Below are positions 1-14,599 of a stretch of 64,000 bases of DNA, piece after piece. A program made the translations under genes and the position numbers. The stretch is from the NCBI RefSeq assembly GCF_001577835.2, contig NC_029529.1, positions 8,744,157 through 8,808,156 on the forward strand, read 5' to 3'. The notes beneath the pieces are model-generated. The model saw nothing but the letters and a program-made list of their open reading frames with translations, did not search any database and was not told the origin of the DNA. Source of the stretch: Coturnix japonica (taxonomy: Eukaryota; Chordata; Aves; Galliformes; Phasianidae). Each line of letters opens with the position of its first letter. Position 1 is the stretch's first letter.

Positions 1-3000
1 ACATGAGAGGAAACAGATGTCTGTGATAGACTACTCCAGAATGCCAAATGGTCTGAGAGGCTGAATGCTTAGGGGTAAGGTAAAACATGAATTTGGCTGA
101 TCTGTTCAGGACAGGTACTCTGTCCTCATTCCATCCTTATTTGACAAGCAAATGGCTGGCAAACATCAGGCATATGCTAGGGATGGCAGTACAGGAATCT
201 GAACGAGGGGAGTTGCCTATGCAGTACACAGTCTCAGTTGAGTCCTGGAGGATGTTTAATAGATAAGAAATGAAACAAATTCAGTAGGACAGAGGAAGAT
301 CTGCAAGTTGGGAGGCAACACTGTCAGCAGAACTGCAAACCAAGACCTGAGGGTAGCCACATTCTCTGGTCAGAGGGACATCTAAGGACAGCTCTCTCGC
401 TCAAGCAGTAGGAATTCTTCCTTGGAAAAAAATGCCAAGTGTATATTTTGTTCCCACAAAATTATTTGAATTTTCACAAGTCAGTGTTTTCCCTCCTGTA
501 CATTATGTAAAGCAGTCATTTTAGGTAAAGCCATTAGCAAAATTCCCCATATTAATATACCACCACAGGTTCAAGGTCTGAAAAGCAGTAATGCATTCTT
601 CAAGATATCAAAGAAACAAACTCCAGTAATTCTTTGTGTTGCATATAAAATTACATACCACTTACAAGAAGTGTTTTATTTATTTTCATCTACTGGTTGA
701 ACCCACACGGATGGCTTCCTCACATTCATGAAAAGCAAGACTACATAGCAGTATGTGAATAAATGTTCACTTATGAAAAGAGAAAGAAAATCTTTCAATG
801 GCAGAGGAAAGGAGAGAATGAGGGGAGACAGGACACAAATAACCCAGAAATCACAAAAAAGACCAATTAAAATGTTTGCTGTCCTCAACCCCATTAGCAC
901 AACAAAACATTTTCTAAAACTGGGAACCTGTTTGCATCACAAGTAAGCACTACAACTCTACCACTACCATTCTGGATATGTAGAAAACAGTAATACAGTA
1001 AGTTTACAAAGCAGCAACTCTGTCTTTGGAAGGGTGGAGAGGGATCCAGATTCTAAAGGAGTCTATGATCTTTACAGTTAGCCATTAGGAGAAAATAAAA
1101 ACACAGCATTCCAATGGCACAAGCTCTTCTTTCTTCATTATGGATTTAATTATTCAGTATAGAATAATACAGGGGCAGATGGGGCTTCCTTCACCATAGG
1201 TGGTCTTCTTTGAGCATGATGTTTAAGCGCAGAGTTCCCTACCACCAGTTGGTAAAGGCAGGTTTCCCAGCAAAGATAAACAACTCAGCACAAGGCAGCT
1301 CAGCTCCCATGCGGCCACACCTTGCACCTGGCAGAGCTGCAGGCATTATCAAAGCAGGCATAAAATAACCCACACCAGAAAGCCTGTTTCTCACCTGTCA
1401 GGCTGGTTTTAGGTGCACATGAAGGAGGAGGGTGAGGGAACGGCTCTCCAGCACCAGCACTTCAATGAGTTCACTCAGTGCCCACATTTAGAATCTATGG
1501 TTTCACAACACAAGTGATTCAATATTTTGAGATTTAGTTTATTATTCTGTGCACTAACTTACAACACAGTTTGTGCCAAACAAAAGGAAAGAGAAGGAGA
1601 CTGCAATGGACAGCCACAGGAAAACTGGAAAATAATCTGGAAATGGATGCTTCTATCACTTACAGAGTAGAAAAAAAGAAATAGACCAAAGAGTAACAAC
1701 CAACATTTTGAATAAGGATGAGAGCTTGCTGTAGTTCTGGGTTAGATGGCAGATCAAATGAAAAGATGCATATCCCCAAGGCCCCTGCTCCTCCCCTGTG
1801 ACATGTCCACAAGTTCTGATGCCAGTTCCAACCTCTTGAAGCAGTCACTGAGTACTGCCAATCAGCCGCAGCAATCTGTAAGTGATTGTGAATATTCTAG
1901 AACAACAGACAACACTTATTGACAGTTGCTTACTTTAGAACTTTTGTTTTGCTGCAAGCTAAAGCTTTAATCCCAGTTGCTAAACACTGAAAGGGTAAGT
2001 CAGATGAGAAGGCCTTGCATCACAGGAAAAGCTTTTATCTTCTGCAAATGTGACAGTCAAAAGTTTCAGGGGATAAAAAGCACCAATATAATCTTTTTAA
2101 GACTAAAAAACCTTAAAATCTCAGGAACAAAGAGATTTTAGGATCACAAGCTAAGCACCCTATACTGTGCAAGTTAACATAGCATCAGGTAATCTTCTGT
2201 GTTCTTGCAGTGGCTATTACAATAAATTTTAATATATTCTTAGATTACATTTTGGTTTTACAGAATAAAATATCCAAATCCTACATCTTTCCCTTCTGCC
2301 TCCTGTGAAGGACAGTGCAGAAATATACACATTATAGGACTGACTGAAAGCCTCAGCATGGCTTATATACACAAGGGGAAGAAACATTGTACAGTACTGG
2401 CTGACAGTATAAAACAGATTCCATATGTGCAACAGTGAAGTGGTTGGAAAGAGTGAATCATCTCGTACAGAATGTGATGCACAATTGAGGACATTTAAAA
2501 CACACACAAACATGGACTCAAAACGTCACAGCAGCCCTCACTCATAGACGGACTCTTATTTGCGGAAGGAAAACGCAAATTTCTTAAAGCATGTTTTTGT
2601 CAGTATTGTACTTTTTGTCCTACTGGGGTGTCTGAAGTCATTGTTACCAGGCGTAAGTAGTGATTAGCAAATGCATATTGCTGCCATACACCAGCATGTT
2701 TTGGGCTGAAGATGCTAAACTGACACTGTACAGTATTTTGTGGTTAGCAAAAAGAGAGATAAGAGCTCTTGCTGTACATGTTTTGATTAAGTGAGAGCCT
2801 GAAGCAAGCAGTAAAGTCAGTTAACTCCAAAGATGAAGCTGATTTTTAAAGTGCTGATAGCAGTCCTAGCAAATCTTCTTGCTTTATAGTAAAGCCTCAT
2901 GGGAGAAAATGAGTAGTGTTGTATACCTCAACGGACTCACTGTCTCCTTTCATTTCTACTTCAGGGCTGCAGGTTCCCTTTCACTCCTTGTTTACCCCGA

Positions 3001-6000
3001 GGCAGCTGCCAGAGCCGGCTCAGTGCCTGGTCCTGCAGGCAAGGTGGGGAGGCACTTGAGTTGTCCACTGAGCCAGTTTAAGGGCACTTCTCTGGGCTGA
3101 ATTTCAGCAGCTGTTCTCAGCACTTTTCTTCTGGGCTGTAACTAGTGAGACAAGGAGTCAGCAACGAACTTATGCCAACTGGAAAGGAAGGAGAGTCAAA
3201 CAAATGCTATAGGTTAAACACAAGGGGTGCTGAGCAATTAAATGAGGATGCTATCTGTTATTGAACACATACAGACAAACTGCGGAAAGCATTCACAATG
3301 GTGGCAGCAAGGTTGTACATAATTAAAACAGGGATAGTGGGAAGAAAATATGGGAATAGTTTATATGATATAATTTAAGAGACCTTCAAGAGGCTCACAA
3401 TGAAAGGAGATTAAGCTGCTTGATATGGTTCACCCAGGCTCAAAGCACTGAAGGACTCAAAATCTTCTTGTACTCTAGTACAGTCTTTCCAATACACTAG
3501 GAGAGCAGAACTAATTTTAGTCAAATATGGGAAACAAGCTAGTATGAAGATGGCTAAATCATGTAAGTAAAGATAATAGAAGAAGAAACTTACTGCAGCT
3601 CTAGGATAATTCATATTCAAGCCCTTATGGGGCATAAGTAGAAACCTGCTCTTACTGGGTTGAGTAGAACCTGTTCAAATTAAAGGCAGAATACCAAGTA
3701 CATTTAATCCTAAATAGATTTAAAAAATAAAAAAAAAGTCGTATCTTCAATAGTGAAAGGGCAGCAGTAGCTTTGTCCTAAGCCACATTCACAGAGTTTG
3801 AATAAAAGGTAGTCATGTGGCTAACAAAATGGGACATAAGTAAAGAGGAAGAGAAATACATTCTGGGATGATGATTGGAGGTACTTCTATGCAACAACAG
3901 CCTCTTGGGCAGGACAAGTAGTGCAGTGTCAGACAGATGTTCATTAGCTCTGATGCAGAGCCCAGTGGGAGGAACTAACATGCAAAAAGTCTTCATTCAA
4001 TTTGTAGTGTGTTCAAAGCAGACCATGCTTGTTACAGCAAACAAATGCACCTAGAAACAGAAGTTTGCATGCTGGGAGCCAATGCTACATTTTCTTAAGA
4101 TGTGGTAAAGAGTTCCCCAGGGGCTTCTGCAATACCATCATGAACTGAATGAAGAATCCTAGGACAAAGAACATCAATGGATTAGAGTAATGGGAAAACT
4201 CAGATGAGAACACAGTGGATGAATGACTCAACCCAAGAGACTCTACATATTCTTTCAGGAACAATTTAAGAATCCCATACAGCTTTTGAACTGCTTGAGC
4301 AATTTAAAAGCTAATAATAGAATCTTGCTACATCCCACCAAACCCACAACCATTTGCACCTACAAAGCGTTGTTAGGTCCATATTTTCACAACAAGTAAG
4401 GCTGTTTTGATTTGCAAACTACAATGGTTTCCACATACCAAGAAGGCCTATAAGGACAAGACCTTTACCTTCCAGCACCTTCTGCAGAGCAGCACTTCAG
4501 GTGAAACTAGAGCAGTCCTGCAAGGTTGTGGGAGAGTAGAGAAACAGGCTAAAATGTCCTGCTTGTACAGTGGAAATAAAACAGAATGACTGAGAAAATA
4601 AACAGAGCTTATAGCTTTTGACCAAACAGAAGGGTAAGAAGGCAAAGAATCCCTTCATTCCTTCTTTCCAGCTAGAGAATCAACAAAGTAGCAACAGTGA
4701 ATATTTTGGTTAACTAGTTTATCTGAGTATGAATAGTTCTAAAATATGTATTACAAAATAGGCAGAACTTTGAAAATGATATAACCACTTTGGCTTTGGA
4801 ACAGTAGAACTAACTGTAGAATAACTGACTGCATGTTAGCAGCATTGCTAAAATTGGGTATTTTACTCCAATTTTTAAATATTTTAAATTTTGATATTTA
4901 TTGCACTACTAATGACCAGACTGAATGCCATCACAGTCTGATTTTCTAGCAGTATTCTTCCCTTCAAACTGTGTATGCTAACCGGCCTTATGTCCTTAAA
5001 GGAGGTGGATATTGTGAGATGTCTCATTCACCAGCCAACATCTTCATCATTAGGGCAGAAAGTGGAAATTACTAAAACAAACAAACAAACAAAAACAAAA
5101 ACAAAAAACCAAACACCAAACAAACTATTTAATGCCCCACTTTATTATTCATTCCCTGCATTGTCTAATCTCTTCCAACATCTGCTCAACAATGCAGTCT
5201 GTCTGACAGCAGCTGGCAGACACAAGATCAGACTGGGCATTATGTAGCCTTGTTATCTAGGGTGAAGTTCTGTTCTGTTATCTGTTCTTGGGGCACCTCT
5301 CTCTTTGTATCCCTCCAGCATTAAACATGATATGGGAGCAACTTCTATTGACCGAATTATGGAGGACTAGTAGTACTCATAGTGTAGATCTACATTATCT
5401 GTATGTTTAGTGAACACACATTGTAAACATGTATGTGTAGTGCTTATATGTGCCTGTATAGTTCAGGGATTGTGGTTTATCACTGAAGAGTTCACAGTTC
5501 TTTGCAAACCATCACTCTGGAAAAAAAGAAAGAATGTGACAGGGAGAGGAAAATCTGTAGTATAGTAGTTGCACCACCTAAATAATTCAAGAGATTCTGG
5601 AACAGATCTGTCAGCAGACAAGGGTTACTGTGGGAGTCCACAGCAAACAATTTAAAACTTACTTGACAAAGATTTGTGCATGTTTCTTTACAAAAGGCAT
5701 TCTTACTTTTATGCTGAGATGATGTCCAGCTCTCCACTATGACTGGCTAGAGATCTTGTGCATTCAGTGACTTCATAAATCATTAATGTACTGAAAAATG
5801 TTTGCTAAGCAGTAAATCTCTTCAAAGAGGGATTACTGTTATCAACTAAAGGTTGAACAGGACAGTCCCTAAAGAATTTTAACACCCTTCCTGTGAATTT
5901 AAACTGCAGATTGCAGACTGCTTCACTGTTTGCTCTTCAAACAAAGTGGCAGTTGGATAGTTAGCAGTCACAAGCAATTGAGGCATGTGAAGTAAAATTA

Positions 6001-8471
6001 CTGAATGATATTTAGGACCATGCTCTTGGTTAATGCAAGTTTATTAAAGCATAGAGGAAAAGATTTTTCAATGTTTTTCAACAAAACTTAACTCATTGCA
6101 CTTGTTCACATTGAATGTTGTGAGACACATGGAGTAAAGACAGTTCTATGCTGGATTATCAAAAAGAAGTTACTAATAAATGGCATCACTGATCTAAAAC
6201 ATTCATAGCTAATTCCGAAAAGTGATTAGTGCATCAATTCACTACAAGCACCACCACATTTGCCAAAAAACACCCATCAATTTTTTTGTGACTTCCATGT
6301 TCATCAGCTTTCCACAGGCTTGCGTGTGGAAGTGTAAAAACTGTATTGTTTTACATATACCTTACCTAGTGCATGAGGTGAAAACAAAGTGCTGCTACCA
6401 GATGAAATAACCACATGTACTGCATAAACTATGAATATGAAGTCACAAGGGAAAATGAGAAGGTAGTTTTATAGATATAGTTACCAACCACTGTAGGAGA
6501 TAATTTACTGTCCATGGCTTTCTATCTTAGCACATCCACATTCACTTGGTCATAAAAAAACTACAGTACATCACTGTTTCCTGCCACACAGAGAAGCACG
6601 TGAGCATTACTAATCTCTTTCCAGTTCTTTGAAAAAATGCTGAGACTGTAAATAGAGGATGAAACCTTCTATTTTTTTCCTAATTTATACTGTTTATGAA
6701 TTCCTTGACATTAGGTCAACACCAGTGTATGAAGTTACCTTCTTATGTCTGTTCTTAGTTGAGACTATTCTTATGTCTCAACTTCCCCTCTGCTTTGTGC
6801 TGTTTAAGTCTTAATCTACTCTCAAAGCCTTCTTCAGATGTTATATGTCCATTTCCTGAATTATACTTTTGCTTACCATGCTTGTATATGGACAAAATAG
6901 GTGCAATCAAAATGTGTAAACTTTAATAAAATGGAAATACTATCTCACCATGATAAATTGACAGATTCAACTAAAAAAGACTGAGCCAAACAGGTCTTAT
7001 GTAACATTCTTCTAGCACTCTTATGATAACTTACGGCACTGTGCCACAGGGAACAATTTTCAAGAGCATACTATGACATACATAAAGAAACACAGAGCTT
7101 CAGATTATGAATTTATACATAACTGGGAGGAAGAAAATCTTATTGCTGTTGTGCAACTGAGTGCTGTAATTTCTTCATGCCTAAGAGATATTCTAGGTTA
7201 TACTAAAATATAAACTGTATATCCTGAATGGTTTGTATTGGATATTATTCTCTTCACATAGGGATTTTTAGAACATAGGTCCTTCAGCTTCACAGATCTA
7301 AATTCCTAGAGTAACCTCTGCTCACGTGAACACACTAGAGTAGAAATAGTAGGAAATGGCTGACACATACTATTCACATTCTATGAATGTCTGCCATTTT
7401 TAGAATTTTCAGCTTCCTGGTATCTGTAATGATTCACTTATCTGCATCTAAGCCCTGGCTAAAAAGAGAACTAATGAAATAAATATGTCATTTGATCCTG
7501 AAAAATAGACATTGCCAGGAAACCTTGCGGCAGCCTCACTATCAGACACGCTCTGGTGATCTGCATAGTGAAGTGTCATGCAACTCACCCTTGCAGGTGC
7601 TGCAGTGCTACTCACCAGACACAGCTGCTGTGGCATCACGCTATCATCTGGCTTCCCTGCTTTTCCCTCCTGGTGTTACATTTCATTGTGTATCCTACAA
7701 AAAAGCATTTGCTTAAGCTGGTGAAAAATAGAAAACTGGATGGCAGGTAAATGCAAAGTCCAAAAAGGAAAAAAAAAAAAAAAAAATTAAAAAGTGCCCT
7801 TTTACCAAGCTTTTATGTTTCAGAACATGTTCAAGACCTTGACCCGTTTGGTAACTCTACAGGCTAAGTACATCCAGTGACTTATAAAACCCATGTGGAA
7901 ATGGGAGCTCCTGTTGTTCCTTTCCTGAAGAAATAATTAGGGTTTTATCTGCTATTAATTATTTTTGAATATTCACACACAAAGGAGCTTTGTGCAGGAA
8001 CAAAACTGAGATACAGAGTCTCTGAAAGAGGAAGAACTGCAAGGCTAGATGTTATTGAGAATACACTTTTCCACACAGAGGACTGTAAACACTGCCCTAC
8101 GTGATGTTTTAACCACAGAGAAAAGAAAACAACACAGTTTAGATGGAATTCTTAAAAGGAAGAAAACTGAAGCTGTTGTGGTTTTCAGAAAGCAGCCCAG
8201 CCTGGGCATTCTGGCCACATCTCCTTCAATCTGAGCAGCCCACATGCAGCCAGCAAGACATATGTTTCCTTACAGCTGCCAGGAATGCAAGGCAGTACTA
8301 GACAAGTCTAGACTGATCTTGGGATAAATGCAAGAAGTAAAGCAGTGGATCCAACTGTGCGGCGGATGACATTTGCCTGGCAAGGGAACAGTTGCAAGTG
8401 CTCAAGTCCTATAATGGGGTGGATGGGAAGAGGGAGGGAAGAAGAAACAGCTTTCCCAGAAGTGCTTTCGG

Positions 8472-8501
8472 TTCCAGAGAATTCACTTCCAGAGAATTCA
8501 C
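8472..8501. repeat. 15-bp perfect tandem duplication
   Basis: The unit ttccagagaattcac occurs twice head to tail without mismatch, followed by the first four bases of a third copy. It lies in non-coding DNA and looks like a recent local slippage or duplication event. Confidence 0.8.
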
Positions 8502-8756
8502 TTCCCATCAAGGAGAAATTCAGTTCAGCTAAATTTGCTCTCATCTCTATTAGACAAATACTCCCCCTTTCTCAACACAAGTATGTGCAGATCAAATTGA
8601 AAAGCTGGGTCCTGAACACAGCTACTGTACAAGTCATCTAGATTAACCTCACTTGGCATTTTCTGTTTCTGCTAAATACACCGGATTATGCTCTGAACTG
8701 TCTCTCTCCTCTTAGTTTTCAGGCAATTCCCTGATGCCCCTTCAGTTACCAAACTC

Positions 8757-8855
8757 CATAGAATCAAAGAATCATAGAATAACAAGGTTGAAAAGGACCT
8801 ACAAGATCATCTAGTCCAGCCGTCCTCCTGTTATTGTTGCTATCATTGCACTTAT
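8757..8855 (-). mobile_element. CR1: CR1 LINE 3'-end fragment
   Basis: Read on the minus strand, this ends in the octamer-like ATTCTATG repeats that terminate CR1 elements. It is preceded by the family's usual 3' segment, seen here on the plus strand as an AGAATCATAGAAT run, then AAGGTTGAAAAGGACCT and ATCATCTAGTCCAG. Only about 100 bp remain, which is the usual 5'-truncated form. The left edge at the ATTCT repeats is firm; the right edge is approximate because similarity fades after about 8855. CR1 is the dominant LINE of birds and is also found in other sauropsids. Confidence 0.85.
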
Positions 8856-9262
8856 TTGCACAAATCCCACACTTTATCTTATCTTCCCTCATCATAATAA
8901 TACTACCTCTTACAAATTAAAGTTTTAATGGCTTAAAATTTACAGTGCTATTCCTACCTTCAGCAAAGTCCTGCTCCTTGATATAAATCCTGCTGCTGTC
9001 CAATTTGCTCCCAATGATGGCTGTTCAGATTGCCCAGCTAATCTACCCATCGCTAAGGGTAGATGTCAGCCATAGGCCAATGGCCAGTCTGGAGAAACAC
9101 AGTCTGATTTCCCCTTGAATTACAAGTATGTGTTTCCTTCTGGTGGAAACAGGGAGCAGGTCAGAGGGAAAGAGGAGGAGGGCTGTGCACAGCCACTTCT
9201 TCAAGCAATGCAGGCAGACCTTTCCAATTAGTTCTTTCCTCCACAGCTTCAGATTTTCCTTC

Positions 9263-9350
9263 ACAGAATCACACAGAATCACAGAGTTACCTGGGTTGGA
9301 AGGGACCTCAAGGATCATGTAGTTCCAACCCCCTTCAGTAGTCAGTGCCT
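9263..9350 (-). mobile_element. CR1: CR1 LINE 3'-end fragment
   Basis: The plus strand shows repeated AGAATCACA units, then CTGGGTTGGAAGGGACCTCA, then ATCATGTAGTTCCAACCCC. This is the reverse complement of a CR1 3' end. It is a second short copy, about 400 bp from the previous one and in the same orientation. Its sequence differs enough (GGGACCTCAAGGATCATGTAG) that it is more likely a separate insertion of another CR1 subfamily than a piece of the same copy. The right boundary is approximate. Confidence 0.85.
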
Positions 9351-11930
9351 AAACTCATGAGTATCTCTTGCCCATACCTTTTATGTGAAACCAATTTTTA
9401 CAGCTTGCTCCTGCACTGTAACTTGTGCTACCTTCCCAAAGTTTAATTAGAATCAGAATATATATATATAGGCATTTGAACCAGTATGATGGCATCTTAG
9501 CATTGGCAAGTACCTACATTTAAAACACAGGAGTCAAGTCACAATCCATTTCAAAATTGGCTTGAAAAATGACAGCTTTTATATAACAAAAATATTTCCT
9601 TCTTTTATTTATTTTCTTTTTTAAATTGGATATGAGGGTAAAAGGCTTTCTCATATTCCTACGATTATCTTTGAGAAAACACTAAATGCCTTGAGACTCC
9701 TAATGTTGCAAGAATTACAACACACTGCCGTCTCCTAATACCCTCATGCACTGTTTATGTAGTAGAAATTAAAATGTAAAATTTGCATGATTTGTTAATA
9801 CCTTTAATTTATGCTTTTTATTAGAATTGCCTGTAGCTTGCTAAAAACTATAGCTATTATTAATGGCGAGGCTCATGTTGTGTCCATTTAGTATTAATTC
9901 TTGCAATCGCTATGAAAATAAATTCCACTATGTGAAATGTTTTAAAAGTGTACAGGTCCAAATCGTGCCTGTGGCAACATCCCAATAGGACAATGAGATT
10001 TAGAAATGAGTATCTGAGGTCAGAGTCTGTTTCACTGCTGAATGCTCACCCAAGGAGTTAAGGGCTTATTGCACTGACTTCAGTGAGTTAAAACCTGTAG
10101 AGGCTGTTTTCTCCCCTCTCTGCAATGCCTTTACTTTGAGATTTAACAAAGTGATCATTAAAATACTGAAACTTACATCAGACTTAAGTAGGGGCAATAT
10201 TCTGATGGAGACATACTATAATAATAAACAAAGATAATGAATTTCCACATGGACTCTGTAGTGTGTGTTCATTCTCAGACAATATATTAATCCAGAAATT
10301 CTTTTCAGATGATCGGGTCCCTGGACTGGAATTTTTATGTGCAGATATTTGGAAATGTGCATATGTATGTGTGCACCAATTTATAGGGGGGCAGTATGTC
10401 TGCACAGCAGACTTGCCATTAAAGTGAGAAAACTGCAGGAATGCAGTAGTTTGCTGCATGGGCCTGTCAGCAAAAACATCTTGTAGATGTCAGAGTCTAA
10501 ATATTTATGGGTATGTTTTACAGAGCAGATTCATACAGAAAGATAGCACTGTCATGAGTGGAGCTGTTTGTCACTCCTTTTGCTGTAAATGGGTACGTTT
10601 CCTCATGTGTCTGGTCATTACTAAGAAATGAGAATGCTAAGTAGTTTATTTCACTTTACAGTTCATGTGAAGAAATGATTTATTCATTTCTTACATTCTA
10701 AACATTTGATATTACTTGAAATGTGCTGAGAGTTATCAGTTCTCTTCAGGAGCAAACAGGCGTGTTTTCTAATTCACTCTTAATGACTTCTGAGTGGTTC
10801 AAGACTTTTTTGGGTGACAAGGTCAGTAACCAACTGACGAAATATATCCTTTTATCTAAGCAGCACAAGTGGCTACTTTTCAAAATAGTTTTTTATTGTG
10901 GGCACTTTGACCTTGTTTTGAATTTTGTTTGCCCAATCATATCCTAGTCTTGCCATTAACCACACACTTCTACAGATTTCAAACAATGGCAAGTTTTCTC
11001 TGGCCAAGTCCTTATTACCTCTCTTGTTAATAACAAGATCTAGTCTACAGTATTCATCTCTCTAGCACAGTGACTGGTTAGAAGTTGTTTTCTTCTGCAT
11101 TTGATTTGTAAAGCTAATATGTTTAGACGGTTGGGTTGCTATTGTGATTGTTTTGGCAGGATGGAAAGCAACGTACAGCTTTATTTGCAATGTATGAAGC
11201 CCTTGACGTGCTGTACTGTACTTCAGAGACTCCACAATTTATTTTTTGTTGTGGCTTGTCTTTAGTCCTTGCCAATTTCTTTCCTTTCCTTTTCCAAACA
11301 AAGTCAGGGCTGACAAATCCTAACGCTACAGAATTTTAATAGCTAGATCCAATTACTGAGCACATTTTGTAATTTACCACTGTCCTCACAACTTTGGACC
11401 CAGAAAAGCTCTGCAAATGGGCTCCAGAAAGGTGACAGTGTAGCCAACATACAAACCAAAATGTCCTCCGGCCTTAAAGGCTTCTGGAATCAGTGCTTTT
11501 GTCACCATTATCCATAACCATTCTCTGCTTTCAAAACGTTCTTTTAATGAAAACACATAGCTTTGTCTGATCCAGTAATAACATTTCCAGGGGCCGCAAT
11601 AGTTTGCTTTGGCTAGTTTTTGTCAGAATTTTTATTGGTTTCCGTAAAGTAATTACAATGTTAATACAAAAGGAACATTTTTCAAGAGAACACACAAGAG
11701 TGGGGATGAAAAGGAAGGGTGAGCTTTTCCTTTTCATTTAAATCCCCTTGACTGATGTGCAGGTTCTGCAGATCAGCTTGGGAAACAAAAGGAAACTTGG
11801 AATTAATATACACTATATATGTTTGCTGCATTAACAATGGAACAGAGCTCTGTGATATGCTGTGCTGTTTATGCCCAAGCCTTCCACTCTTTTCAGTGAA
11901 GCCTTGCTATAGCTACGTAAATTTTCTGGC

Positions 11931-11931
<1 letters not shown>

Positions 11932-12008
<77 letters not shown>
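11932..12008. repeat. (ATT)n microsatellite, about 25 units
   Basis: An uninterrupted TTA/ATT array of about 76 bp. Translated, it gives poly-leucine on the plus strand and poly-isoleucine or poly-asparagine on the minus strand, which creates spurious open frames of 65-160 codons around it. Its purity and length suggest it is polymorphic. It lies about 2.1 kb upstream of the EMP2 CpG island. Confidence 0.97.
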
Positions 12009-14599
12009 TTGTGATGGAGGGACTCGCACATCATTTGGTTCAGAGGGTGGCAGCAGAATAACTGGTAGTTGGAGAAGCGTATTAATAGGTATGAAGGAAG
12101 GGAGTAACAAATTTTTTTCGCACTTCTCAGGATTTCATAAGTTTTTTCAGAACTTCTTCCAACAGCCCTGTTCTAAACTCAGCAAGCCTAAACATGGATT
12201 TCAGCACTCAAGAAGTCAGAGATTGCTGGGAAGCTGAAGCTCTTACTTAATCTCATAATGAACCATTAAGAGGGTGGTGGAAACATTCCCAGGGCTGGAG
12301 TAGGTAGGAGTATGTAAGGTGTTTACCAAGGTCCCACCAAGGATTCTAAAGGTGTGAGACCCTTTTTACGGGTATACCAGAGCTCTGAGGGATGAAAGTG
12401 AAAAGCCTCCTTAGTCTTGCAATGTTGAAGATGGGCTGAGTGCAAAGCTAAGAGAACCCTGGTGTGCCTCTGCGGGTAGTAATGTACCACATTTGGTGCA
12501 TAAATATTTATCAGTAAGACCAATGTTTTACCCTGGATTAATGTTATATAGACTTTCTTGGTCATGATGGCCTGCATTTCAATTATAGAAGTGAATCATA
12601 TACACTGGGAAAAAGGGTTTTTTTTTTTAAGAGCATCTTTCCATGTAAGCTTGCCAAGGGAGAAGGAAGCCTTGCACCTTTGCCTCCACAGTACTATCCT
12701 TCATGCAAATGAGCCAAGAGGAGTCAGACCAAAAGGTCAACAGCACTTTTCATACGCTCAGCATAACCTTAAAAAAGAACTCAAAGCTCATCAATGCAAC
12801 ATTAAGCCTGAAGAGTAAAACCTGGATAATTTGTTCCCAGTTAAAGCCTGAAGTGATCTGGCACTGTGTTGATGTTGCTTTAACAATACTTCTTCTTAGC
12901 TTCTAGCTAAGAATGAAATATGGTTGACAACTATACAACAATTAAAAACACAAGTAATAGAAATTAAGGAAGAACCAAGGCTATTTTTACCACTAAATAT
13001 TGCTCTTTTTTCTTATAGGAACAGTATTATACACTTACCAGCAGGCAATGCTTTTCACACAGTACATGATGAAGTAGAACAGTCAGTTTTCCTCTTTTTA
13101 GTCACTTAAGTTGTAAGAAACAACATCTTTTGTTTAAAAATCAAGTGTTCTGGTTAATACCACAATTCCACTGGCAAACCTGGAGGGAATATTTGGAATG
13201 ATTTCAGCTCTAATGCTTTGGTCAGGTGCTTTTGCTCCCAGTTCTCAGCCTGGCATATTTCCTTCCCAAAATCCCTGGGCATATGCAAGCAGGGCCACAT
13301 CTTCCACTGGCACTACCAAGTCTCTCCCTTTTGCTCCTTCAGAGCTATGATCATCCCTCTTATAACCACTTGGTGTTCCAAATCCTGTCTTCACTACTAG
13401 AGATGTTGGAAGGACGAAAGGAAGAAGTCACAAAAGCACTTTGCCAATCTCTCCTACCCAGAACTTGGGATTTATGGGGTAGTAGAAATCCAAAGTTGTA
13501 CAGGTGGGACTGTTTATGACACTGGATACTCATATGTGTAGTTGTGGTTGTAACGGAGAGAAAGCTAATTTCAGACTGAAAATGACACACTCGGAGGGAT
13601 TTCTATGTCAGAGAATGTCATCTTCTCAGTTGAACTGCCCATAGTGTTTGAAGCTGATGGAACTTAGATTGCTGAAGCAATCTTTTCACCACATTGCTGT
13701 AATTCCACTCCTTAGCAGGCCACGAGCTTGCTGACAGCTGTGCATGTCCACTAGTCCAGAGGGAGTGCAGTGAGGCAATGCAGGCCATGCTGTTAGCTTT
13801 TGGTTAGGCACTAACTGGGCTTTGCTCAGCAGAACAGCAGCTATTTGTGCAAAGACTTTAAGAGCCAACTTTGAGCAGTGTTAAGAACTGATTTTGATCA
13901 GCACACGGGACCTCAGCCCTCTGAGTGAGCACAGGGGCTCTACCAACACACACAAAAAAATCTGCTAGGCAACCAAAAGTTGTCTTTGTGAGTGAAAGCA
14001 GCATCGCCTTCCTGCGAGCAGTCATTATTTTGTCCATTCTGTCATGCAATTTGTGAAAGTTAAGCTGGGAACAGACACGGGTCAGGACTGACTTATTAAC
14101 AGCGATGGCGCTGACCAAATCTCCTCAGAACTCGTGAGGTGCTCGGTCACCAACGGGACGACCTGAAGGGCGCGGAAATGGCTTCCTAAACCCTGCCCCA
14201 GCTTTCCTTATTCAAGAGAGATTTCTGCGAGCTCCACTTCAGCGGAGCTACGGTCTCCACGGAGGAGGCTCTGCCTCAATACGGCTCTCGCTTCAGAGCC
14301 GGGACCCGGAGCTCCTCGTACCGTGCCCTCCCGGGATGGAGATCGGGCGGTTCCTCACAGCGCAGCTCCCCACGGAGCCGCCGCTCCCGCCGAGGTGCCT
14401 CGCCCGCCTCCGGACTGCCATCCCCGCGGGGCCGGGGCGGTGGGGCCGAGCTCACGGGACGGCTGCGACCGCGGGGCGGAGTGGAAGCGGGCGGGGAAAA
14501 GTTTCTCCCTTGCTCGCCCCGTCCCTCCCTCTACACACACACACATACACGCACCTCTGCCTCTGCAGGCGGATGAGGGGCATTTTTGACAATTATTTT

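Larger units (their letters stand above)
1..14099. other. AT-rich non-coding region upstream of EMP2
   Basis: I see no exon I can support here. Open frames are all shorter than about 165 codons, show no protein family I recognise, and lack paired splice signals. In mammals the next gene on this side of EMP2 is TEKT5. I looked for the conserved tektin nonapeptide motif (RPNVELCRD) and did not see it, so TEKT5, if present, probably lies to the left of this window. The stretch holds two CR1 fragments, a CAAA-rich simple repeat at about 5075-5110, a poly(A) run at about 7769-7786, a 15-bp tandem duplication at 8472-8501 and a long ATT microsatellite. The last few kb could include distal EMP2 regulatory DNA, but nothing shows it directly. 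Confidence 0.6.

Noticed and set aside
11755-12237. 160-codon open frame with a long leucine run
   Set aside because: It is produced by translation of the (ATT)n microsatellite, starts at a non-ATG-like position in non-coding DNA and has no recognisable domain on either side of the run.
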